From Tethya wilhelma (taxonomy: Eukaryota > Porifera > Demospongiae > Tethyida > Tethyidae): a stretch of DNA of 64,000 nt. Numbering within the stretch: position 1 is the first letter of the stretch; each line of letters begins with the position of its first letter. Below the pieces are notes generated by a model that did not search any database, was not told the origin of the DNA, and saw only the letters and a program-made list of their open reading frames with translations. The stretch lies in the NCBI GenBank assembly GCA_964030475.1, contig CAXIPT010000001.1, forward strand, positions 20,011,215 to 20,075,214, written 5' to 3'. The position numbers and the translations under genes were made by a program. This document shows, piece after piece, positions 43,971-54,045 of the stretch.

Positions 43971-44259
43971 GCCAGTCGTATGATGTCACAAGGAGGTGGT
44001 GTACCTAATCCAAGCAACATTGCAAGCATGATGTAAGAGGCTAAAAAAAACCAATAAATTTTTACTTTTTTCTTTTATTCCTCTGTGGCGTACATGTCTT
44101 CTTTCTAGGCCCGGTGTAGCCGAGGCAGCTCAAGAAATGCAAAGAAACAACCCTGAAGTTTTTGAGAACTTGAGACAGCAGGCGTCTCACTTTACTGCTG
44201 GCATGAGAGGTGCAGCTGGAACACCACCCCAACCCCCTGATGAACCAAAGGAACAATGA
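42014..44259 (+). CDS. SGTA: SGTA/SGTB homologue, TPR co-chaperone, 11 coding exons
   Basis: Exons 42014-42122, 42293-42381, 42444-42588, 42927-43026, 43099-43203, 43343-43397, 43457-43616, 43694-43743, 43816-43853, 43970-44032 and 44109-44259 join in phase to 354 residues. The N-terminal dimerisation-type helix is [16 protein letters not shown] (human SGTA: KRLAYAIIQFLHDQL). Three TPR repeats follow at about 105-220 ([55 protein letters not shown]). A Gly/Pro stretch leads to the [17 protein letters not shown] block and a Gln/Asn-rich C-terminus. In animals SGTA hands tail-anchored and mislocalised membrane proteins to the BAG6 complex and binds Hsp70/Hsp90 through its TPRs. A 79-bp hairpin element sits in intron 3 and an (AC)n tract forms the exon 10 acceptor. 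Confidence 0.93.
42601..42679. mobile_element. 79-bp hairpin element in SGTA intron 3 (other allele)
   Basis: Same insertion and same GTACTGACC duplication as at 40501-40579, so the insertion predates the split of the two haplotypes. Confidence 0.8.
43912..43968. repeat. (AC)n microsatellite forming the SGTA exon 10 acceptor
   Basis: The tract runs directly into CAG|TGCC, so the splice acceptor lies at the end of the microsatellite. Confidence 0.9.
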
Positions 44260-44495
44260 TGATGACTGTAATTTATTAGAAGTTGCAATGTAGTATATGT
44301 AATAATGCTTCTTAATTTTATAATTCTATTGATAAGTATATCACTTTTTTGGTTTACATTTCAGTCTTTCATTGTAACTGTGTACTTCAATGTATGACAT
44401 TGGTATGATTATAATATTACATTGTTTTGTTTTTAAGGTAAAACAAAAACAAAATGTTAAACAAAAAATATAATTATTATTTTTACAAATCAAAA

Positions 44496-44496
44496 N
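44496..44496. other. single-n contig join
   Basis: 43969-44495 and 44497-45023 appear identical: an unmerged 527-bp overlap. Confidence 0.9.
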
Positions 44497-44497
44497 G

Positions 44498-44787
44498 TGC
44501 CAGTCGTATGATGTCACAAGGAGGTGGTGTACCTAATCCAAGCAACATTGCAAGCATGATGTAAGAGGCTAAAAAAAACCAATAAATTTTTACTTTTTTC
44601 TTTTATTCCTCTGTGGCGTACATGTCTTCTTTCTAGGCCCGGTGTAGCCGAGGCAGCTCAAGAAATGCAAAGAAACAACCCTGAAGTTTTTGAGAACTTG
44701 AGACAGCAGGCGTCTCACTTTACTGCTGGCATGAGAGGTGCAGCTGGAACACCACCCCAACCCCCTGATGAACCAAAGGAACAATGA
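44498..44787 (+). CDS. SGTA: SGTA last two exons, duplicate representation
   Basis: 44498-44560 and 44637-44787 are the same as exons 10 and 11 at 43970-44259, repeated because the contigs overlap. They are not a separate gene. Confidence 0.85.
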
Positions 44788-45071
44788 TGATGACTGTAAT
44801 TTATTAGAAGTTGCAATGTAGTATATGTAATAATGCTTCTTAATTTTATAATTCTATTGATAAGTATATCACTTTTTTGGTTTACATTTCAGTCTTTCAT
44901 TGTAACTGTGTACTTCAATGTATGACATTGGTATGATTATAATATTACATTGTTTTGTTTTTAAGGTAAAACAAAAACAAAATGTTAAACAAAAAATATA
45001 ATTATTATTTTTACAAATCAAAATATGTAAATTCAGTACATGACATTGTGTTACGCAGGCCTGTAGCCTAG

Positions 45072-48000
45072 CTACTGTTCTTCAATAGTAGGATTCGTTG
45101 TGAATTGAGAATTGGAGACTGTCACATAGGCTGGACATTGAGTCACTTCAAACTCTTGATTCTCTTCATTCATCACAGCTGTACTGGAATCTGTAGCTGC
45201 AGCTGCTGGTGGTAAGTTCATCCTTTCTAGGTGCCCATATGCAGGATTTGGTGCTATACATTCTTCATCGATGGCTACACTTACACTAGGTGTCTTGTTC
45301 TGGTGTGGATTTGCAACATTAGATTCCGAGGCTGGTAGGTTTGTTACTACAACATCCTCATATACAGGATCATTAGGTCTCATTACTTTTTCAACACTAG
45401 ATAATACATGTGGCATGTGTAAAGGAAAATAACTATTTGAACAACAATTCAATGCTTACAGCTTGCATGCTCAAAACTTCATATTGATTATACATGATTC
45501 AACATAATAAAATTAGTTTAATCCAAGTATATGCATCACAATGCAGAGCACACTGATATACAGACATTAACATACCATTCCTTGGTGACTTTTAGTTTCA
45601 TCTGGTTCCATTTTATGGCAACGACAAGAATTCCAATCACTATTAACATTAGTCCGTTAATGCTTACACCAATTCCAGCTGCTAGTTTGATGCTACTGCT
45701 GTCATTGTCTGGTGGTAAACACTCTCTTTCAGAAAAGGAATCAATGGTCACTCTACAAGAGCTGTCTACTAGGAAAAGAACTGGTACCACTTGTATTTGA
45801 ATGAAAACTCCTCTTGCGGTCCACTCCTCAATGTGGCTGATTAAATCAAACACATTTACAGTCTCAGTTTCATGTATCTCTCCACGATAGGTAACAGCAT
45901 CAGTGGAACCAGGGAAGCAGTGAAACCCATCTGATGTGATACTACTTTGCATAAAGCCACATCGACAACGCTCCTCGACATTTGTGACAATGGAGTTGGC
46001 TACTTCATCTGTGGCTTGTTCATCAGCAGCTAATCCCTATAAATGCAAGATGTTAGGACATTGTAAAAAGAGGAAACCAAGTGGTTCAAGGCAATAATTA
46101 CCAATAATACTTACCACCCATTCATTGCAAGTATAGTTGTCACCAGTCAAAAGTAAACGTAGCTGAAACAGAAGAACTGTATCAAGATAATGAGAATAAC
46201 AATTATCGTTTAATAATGTATAATGATATACAACCAAAATTACATTGCACATACAGCCATCATTGTTGGTTGTGAATTGAGTAGACACTTGTTCTCCAGT
46301 ACCAGCAGTGTTCACAGAATTGATGAAGAACTGGTAGTCAGTTGATGGTTCAAGGTCCCTCAGAGTTAGATTTTTTGAATTAGAAGACAAATTCTTATCA
46401 GAGAAGACAACTTGACCCACAGTTGTTGAATTAGTCACAACACGTACCATGTAGCCAGTGATTGGGATGGTAGAGATATCAATTTGCCATGAGACTAAAA
46501 CACTACGAGAGGTAACACTGGTCACAGTCAACATGGTTGGAGTGGGAGGAGGTCCTGAAATAGTTGATGATTATTGTCACTTGCAACTAATGTCCATGCA
46601 CTTACAAACAATCAGTGCATGCTAGGCTTAGAGGGATTATGCCTTTAAATTTATCTATAATCATTCTATTCTGCACTTCCATATATATCACCTATTATGC
46701 TTTCTATTTCACCTAAAAATGCTTGTATTTTATAAATTTTTTGTCAAAGTTCAAGCATTCATTGCACACAATTAGAACTTGGCAGTTTAAATTCCTATAG
46801 GTATATAATCTTGCAAGGCAATGTTTGCTGAAACCAAAGCAAATTAATTAATTTTTTGTCTACCATGTGATTTGGCAGGGTCAAGGGTCAAGCAGTACAG
46901 AAAATTAATCTATAATTTATTCCCAAATAATGCCTAGGCCTGCTTCTAGGGTATGCCTACTGTTCCAGTTTTAGTGGCAGCATATTCCCCCTAAGCTTAT
47001 AGTGCATGCATCTGTATGGTTCCATATAATATTATGCAGGTGGACTTACTTAAAATAATCAAGGAAGCTCTTCTCGTTTCAAATCCAACACTGTTCTCTA
47101 CAGTGCATGCATATGTTCCCATGTCTTCATAGCGGACATTCAAAACAGTCAATTCCCCAAACCTATCACTTTCTGGGTCACTGATAATCTGATACTTGGA
47201 TGTATTGGCAGCAGCAGAGGTAGAGATGATGTTTATTTGAACTCCTTCAGAATTTGTGAACATCCAAGACACAGAGTGTTGAGGGAAGGCAACAGCAGAA
47301 CATGAAAACACAACATTTGAAACACTGCTATTGTCTATGATAGTCTGGTCTACAGGCTTGCTGAAGATCGATGGAGGACCTAAAAATTTCAACATCACAA
47401 TCCATCAACTGAGAACAAGCAATAAATGGTTATGAAGAGCATGCTTGTTGTTTACGAAACATAATGACCATCACAAGCTTAGCTAAACTACCGTGTATAT
47501 TGACTTTAGAATCATATAGTACACATAAACTGCAAGCTTCCATAAACATGGATAATGCAATTGGCAATGCATTTGTCCAATATCAATTATGTTAGTACAT
47601 TTAATTACTATAATATTATTAGAAGTACTAAAATATCATTAAAAAATTAATGAGCAATGTAGGAATAGACAGGGCTATAAAAAGCACTGAATAATAATAA
47701 GACTGTCATGTTGGCACATTATAACTGACATAAGAAAAGTATTTACTTTGAAACAGATCAAAAGGGATTTTAAAATATGTTGACTGTGACAGCTATGATT
47801 CTAATTGGACAATTACATGTATATACTCTCAAAGTATGCTTGTACTTACAATTATGTTACATAGTGCTAATGACATGATTAAATTAACTATATACCTGAA
47901 CAGGCCTCTGTGGAGCTTGAGCTCTCTATATCACCATTTCCTATTGTAGCCAAACATGTATACCCACCAGAGGTGATACAATCAGCTTGGCTAACACTCA

Positions 48001-49845
48001 ATGTGCTGGATATTCGATCCTCGAATGTTACCCTGTGAGTCAGCAAGCTGAATCCTTGAATCATCTGACCATCACCAGTGGTCCACTTTATGAAGCTGAG
48101 CTGAGGATAACCAACCATTTCACATACTACTTCGTACATACCATTGCTGCTTAGAACAGGTGGTGACACTTGGACCTCTAAAACTAAAAATATTGTGTAC
48201 AATGTGTGAGTGCCGTATATATGTGTATTTGTTTGTTGAAATTGAGTTACTAAGCAACAGTAGTAATAGTTCAAGTAGTTTTTAAAGTGTTTTGTATTAC
48301 TTATAGTCTATATAGTGGGAATATAAACTCTCAAGTGTTTTGTTTTATTTTAGTCTAGTGTGTAGTGTAGAGCACGTAATTGCTGCAAAAAATGTCACAG
48401 TGTGACAATATAAACTTCCAACAGATTAGCTGCAGCTATATAATAACGTGTGTGTGTGTGTGACCATACAAAAAAACTTACATTGAACGTAAACCTCAAA
48501 ATTTCTCATAACAGTTCCAGCAATATTTGAGAGTCTCACTCTATAAATGCCTCTATCATCAGCATCGATGTTTGACATGGTGAGGGTGGTCTCCTGACTA
48601 ATGATCCTTCCATCCTTGGTCCATTCAACAGTGGCCGGTGGTAGACCGGGCTCAATGATGAGAGGAATGGTGAGAGTTTCAGGTCGATTTAAACCAGCTG
48701 TGAGGTTATACCTAGTCATTGCTGGTGGTGACGTTATACTGGGTTGAACTATTATTCATTTGAGAATGAGTGTGTGAGATCAAAGAGCACAGTTATGTGT
48801 GTAAAAATACTGATGGTTTAGATCTCACCCACACCAAATTATAAATTATCAACACTGTACTTATAGCTAATAACTGTATAGTTGAGACAGATCAAATGTC
48901 TCTGACAGAGTGTCACTGATTAGTGGCACCTAAAAAACTCATATGGTTTACCACCATACTGACTAAGCTTGATTTCAACACATGAATACTTCATTTTATG
49001 GTACCATGCATGCAATGTATAATTGCATACATGCATGCCTGTTTAATTACTTCATCTAAATTAGCCAAGTGATTGCTTGAACCATTGACTCAGTCATGTA
49101 TAAGCTAACTAATGCATTGAATAATATGGATCTATAGACTAAGAAAATGAAGTAGTCATGTGCCAAAATTCAGAGGCTTGCCTTGTTTCATCACTTTTTA
49201 CAGCACTGCCCATTCCTACACTGCTTAATCTTTACAGAAAAATTTATTACTTGTTAGATTTTAACAAAAGAGACCCCATGACATCTAGTACATGCATGTA
49301 TGAGGGTCTGTCTGGTACACATATGCAAGGCTATACTTTACTATGCATGCAGAATATAATAAACTCACGTACTAGCAAGTATGACAGAAAATGGACACTC
49401 ATCAACTTGTCCAATTCCAGTTTGTACTTGACAACTGTAGTCATCACCTACTGCATCCATTGTTACACTGTCAAAACACAATATCCTGGCATTCATGTCA
49501 TCAATTTCACAGTCACAGGGGTCAGGTAATTCCCCATCAGTGATGACTGAGGTACCGCGATACCATTGAGGAGTTAATCGGGAGCTGGGGTAGTCACAAA
49601 AGAGACATGCTCTGCCACCTTCTTCAATGATCACTTCACTACCAAAGGTAACGTTAAAATCTGTCACAAAATTTATGTAATGCCATGGCAATAGTTAACT
49701 TACTAGATACAGCTTCTGATCATAGCTAGCCTATACATCAATTATTTATTCATTGCTTACTTGAGCTACAGTGGCTGTCCATTAGCACCATCGTGGGCAA
49801 ATATGTCATCAAAATGAACAGACATCGTGCGTGCAGTAGAAGCAT
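45072..49845 (-). CDS. Ig/FN3 single-pass receptor, copy A (4 Ig + 1 FN3)
   Basis: Nine exons: 49845-49761, 49660-49373, 48748-48482, 48183-47896, 47379-47050, 46554-46255, 46176-46115, 46036-45576, 45396-45072. They join in phase to 801 residues. Order: signal peptide; an Ig-like domain (ACLFCDY..WYRG..SCQV); two more Ig domains (ATVEWTKDG..GIYRV; CEMVGYPQ..GYTCLA); a fourth Ig (VSWMFTNSEG..GTYACTVENS); FN3 (SVLVSWQID..NSVNTAGTGE); a juxtamembrane domain with CRCGF..FHCFPGSTDAVTYRGEI; one TM helix (LMLIVIGILVVAIKW); then a tail of about 110 residues. Extracellular exons share phase 1 boundaries, which favours domain shuffling. The tail has YEDV, NPAYGHL (an NPxY-type motif) and AYVTV. Ligand and pathway unknown; receptor role inferred from topology. 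Confidence 0.85.
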
Positions 49846-49987
49846 TTTGGCTTTTGCCAAGTTTTGGTCACGTAGTTTGCGCTCTCGATCTGCCTGCTCA
49901 AAATCTAGATCTGCGCATGCTCAGAAACTTCATGCTCTGGCGCTAACTGCACGGTTACTGGTGTTACTTCAAATGCACCCAAGTGGA

Positions 49988-50705
49988 AGAAATGTGAAAC
50001 GAAAGGCAAAAGAATGTACAAGATACTGATTGTATGTGTTGGTGGGGGCCTGATGTAGTGACATTTCCATAGCATGGGTCATGGCCCATAATAAAGCATC
50101 AGGTAATGAGGCACAGCCCTGATCATGTCATAACAAGAACGAACCTACTACGTGCCTATATATGTGCATGAAAGGAATTTTATGCAATCAGACCATGCAC
50201 ATATGCATGACACATGAATACTATCACTATTACAACATATGATTTAATTGTGAATTCCCTTATTTGCAAAAGCCCAAGCAGCTCAAGGAATGCAAAGAAA
50301 CAATATTCCTCAGCATCACTGACCATGAGAGCTCCACGGAACTATTATTGCCTATAACACAATAATCAAACACATCACAAACAATCAATTCTAAACCAAC
50401 CCACACAGTGCCAGTTGTATGATGTTACAAGGAGGTGGTGTACCTAATCCAAGCAACATTGCAAGCATGATGTAAGAGGCTAAACAAACCAATAACATTT
50501 TACCTTTTCTTTTAATATTCCTCTGTGGCTTATACATGTCTTCTTTCTAGGCCGACGTAGCCAAGGCAGCTCAAGAAATGCAAAGAAACAACCCTGACTC
50601 TGAGTTTTTGAGAACTTGAGACAGCAGGCGTCTCACTTTACTGCTGGCATGAGAGGTACAGCTGAAACACCACCTCAACCCCCTGATGAACCAAAGGAAC
50701 AATGA
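49988..50705 (+). pseudogene. patchwork pseudogene of SGTA fragments with a TESK exon fragment
   Basis: Pieces in order: 49998-50053 resembles SGTA exon 3/intron 3 (GAAACGAAAGGCAAAAGAAT then TTGGTGGGGG) and lacks the hairpin element. 50272-50303 matches SGTA exon 11 (CAGCTCAAGGAATGCAAAG). 50314-50340 matches TESK exon 4 (CACTGACCATGAGAGC and on, 27 identical bases). 50347-50398 is SGTA exon 9/intron 8 in inverted orientation. 50408-50470 and 50551-50705 match exons 10 and 11. The last piece carries an extra CTCTG-type 5-bp insertion that breaks the frame. None of it can encode SGTA. The final pieces are collinear with the duplicated receptor block that follows. Confidence 0.75.
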
Positions 50706-50989
50706 TGATGACTGTAATTTATTAAAAGTTGCAATGTAGTATAATTATGTTTCTTACTTGTTCAAATTAATTTTTATAATTCTATCGATAAGTATCACTT
50801 TTTTGGTTTACATTTCAGTCTTTCATTGTAACTATGTACTTCAATGTATGACATTGTGTATAATTATAGCATATTACATTGTTTTATTTTTAAGGTAAAA
50901 ACATTAAGATTAAAGTTAATAATTTTTACAAATTGAAAATGTGAATTCAGTACATACATGACACTGTGTTATGCAGGCCTGTAGCCTAG

Positions 50990-53468
50990 CTACTGTTCTT
51001 CAATACTAGGATTCGTTGTGAATTGAGAATTGGAAACTGTCACATAGGCTGGACATTGAGTCACTTCGAACTCTTGATTCTCTTCATTCATTGCAGCTGT
51101 GCTGGAATCTGTAGCTGCAGCTGCTGGTCGTAAGTTCATCCTTTCTAGGTGCCCATATGCAGGATTTGGTGCTATACTTTCTTCACTGATGGATACACTT
51201 ACACTAGGTGTCATGTCCTGGTGTGGATTTGCAACACCAGATTCTGAGGCTGGTAAGTTTGTTACTTCAATATCATCATATACAGCATCATTAGATCCCG
51301 TTTCTTCTTCAACACTATATAGATGCACAATTATGGAATGTGTAAAACTACAATAATTATAAATTTTATAATCATGTATACATAAATAATATAAAGTTTT
51401 AGGCATGCAAGCATATTGAATCGTTGTTCAATTTACCTTTGATCCATGCATAATATAACACAATGCAGAGCACACTAGTACTGGCACAGCTAGGCATTAT
51501 AACTTACCATTTTTTGGTGACTTTTAGTTTTGTTTGGTTCCACTTTATGAAAACAACAAGAATTCCAATCACTATTAACATTAGTCCGTTAATGCTTGCA
51601 CCAATTCCAGCTGCTAGTTTGATGCTACTGCTGTCATTGTCTGGTGGTAAACACTCTCTTTCAGAAAAGGAATCAATGGCCACTCTACAAGAGCTGTCTA
51701 CAAGGAAAAGAACTGGTACCACTTGTACTTGAATGAAAACTCCTTTTGCGGTCCACTCCTCAATGTGGTGGATCAGATCAAAAACGTTTGCAGTGTCAGT
51801 TTCGTGTATCTCTCCACGATAGGTCACAGCATCAGTAGAACCAGGGAAGCAATGAAACCCATCTGATGTGATACTACTTTGTGTAAAGCCACATCGATAT
51901 TGACAGTGTTTCTCAACATTAGTGACAATTGTACTTGCTACTTCATGAGTCACTTGTTCAGCAGCTGCTTGATCTAACAATCTCTACATGATATCATGTA
52001 CGTATTACAAATCCATAGTTATTAGGGTCACTAAATATAATAATAATAGAGATTTGGTTAGAGGCACTATAATAATTATTATAATTATAATGATACTTAC
52101 CACCCATTCATTGCAAGTATATTCATCATCAATCAAAAGTAAACGTAGCTGAAATAGTAGAACTATAAAGATGAGGAGAATATCTGTCAGTATGTATAAC
52201 ATTATGGTACAATGATTACTACAATCAAAATCAATTGCACTTACAGCCATCATTGCTGGTTGTGAATTGAGTAGACACTTGTTCTCCAGTACCAGCTGTG
52301 TTAATTGAACTGATGAAGAACTGGTATTCAGTTGATGGTTGAAGGTCCACCAATGTTAGCGTTGAAGTATTAGCAGACAGATTCTGATCGGAGAAGACAA
52401 CTTGATCAGTTATTGAAGCCACAACATGCACCATGTAGCCAGTGATTGGGGTGGTAGAGGTATCAATTTGCCATGAGACTACAACACTACGAGAGGTAAC
52501 ACTAGTCACAGTCAACATGGTTGGAGGAGGAGGAAGTCCTAAAAGAGTTAACATTTTAAATGGTCATACATGCAAATGTTTACAGCACTAGTCCTCTAAC
52601 CACTTAAATTTCCCCATGCACATGACCTTTGTGTATTGGTACAAAATTTTCAAGAGGCAGCATCATCAGGCAAATTATACAGTCATTATGTTGAGGTTTT
52701 TAGGGCAACCAAAATTATGAGGTAAACAGGAAATTTGTCATGAACATAATTATGTGTAGTCTAGCTCGATAGACTAAATTATGTGGTACACAGGAATGTA
52801 CTTTTCATGCACTCAGGTAGTTGCTATTACCACAACATGACGTTTATGTCCTTAATAGTTGCCCTCAATGATGTGGGGTATAACCTTTAGTACTATAGCT
52901 ATAGACTTACGTAATTATTACCATAGACAGTTCAGCTCACCAGCAATTATAACAGAGAAAAAGCAGATATCAAATATGCCAATTCCAACTGTTACTCGAC
53001 AGCTGTAGGCTGTATCTACTGCACTCGTTGATATGCTCTCAAAGCACAGCATTCTACCACTAACTTCACAGTCACAAGTATCAAGTAGGGCCCCACCATC
53101 AGTGATGACTGATGTACCACGATACCATTGAGGACTTGATTGAGAGCTGGCCTGGTAGTCACAGAAGAGACATGCTCTGCCACCTTCTTGGATGATCACT
53201 TCACGACCAAAGCTAACATTAAAACCTGCCACAAAAAATTAATTAGACCACGAGAGCTATAATATCCATGATTAGACATGGTTTAGAATATGCTTATATA
53301 GCAGATCAACAAACCAACATACTGTGAAACACGAGAAGTATAATTCATGCACTACAGTAAGTTAACATTTTACGTTGGGTATTGCTTACTTGGGCTACAG
53401 TGACTGTCCGTTAGCACCATGGGCAAATATGTCATCAAAATGAGCAGATATTGTACGTGAACTGCCAT
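50990..53468 (-). CDS. Ig/FN3 single-pass receptor, copy B (1 Ig + 1 FN3)
   Basis: Six exons: 53468-53390, 53225-52941, 52538-52245, 52162-52101, 51983-51508, 51314-50990, joining in phase to 506 residues. Signal peptide (LLILMTYLPMVLT), the first Ig-like domain (ACLFCDYQ..QWYRG), then FN3 directly, the juxtamembrane FHCFPGSTDAVTYRGEI domain, TM helix (LMLIVIGILVVFIKW) and tail. The three middle Ig exons of copy A are absent; because all these exons are phase 1 the joined frame survives. Tail motifs: YDDI, NPAYGHL, AYVTV, nearly identical to copy A. It was duplicated together with the 3' end of SGTA (compare 50408-50990 with 44497-45072). Confidence 0.85.
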
Positions 53469-54045
53469 TTTGGCCAGTGAACTGGGCTTGCAATTGCTGC
53501 AGATCTGCGCATGCTCAGTAACAGAATGCCTAGAAAGGGGTGGTCAAGACTACACAACACACTGTCATACACACACAGTGGTACCTAGCCTTTTCAGTAT
53601 CTTTGTTGTCATTTTGTTTTTCCATTGATAAACACAGAGTCAAAGTCTAGTACAAGTTAGTTATCTCACTTATCTGCATGATCGATATATGAGCTAAATA
53701 GAAGTTAATTTAGAATTTCTTTAATTTCACAGCATGGAACTAGGCACTAGTCAATTTTTTTGAAAAAAAAACTTTTATTGAGAGAAAACAATGATTTTCC
53801 TTTGGTGTCTAACACTTCTCAAGACTAAAAAATGTAAAACAAACATAATTATGAAGCCTTTAGAGGACATAAGTTCTGTAAAAGTGTTATCAACACTTAG
53901 CTTGTTGTATGTGCTATAATGCCTAACGTAAACAATACATGCAGGTCATGTATAACCCTTGTAATTTTTTTTATGTTATAGTATACAATTGTAATACCAC
54001 ATTGTCATGCATAAATCATGATACAAAATTACATCGCAGATAGGC
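53469..54045. other. spacer between receptor copies B and C
   Basis: Receptor B 5' flank followed, from about 53745, by sequence repeated before copy D at 61085-61403, which is the 3' UTR of copies C and D. No separate gene is seen. Confidence 0.5.
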
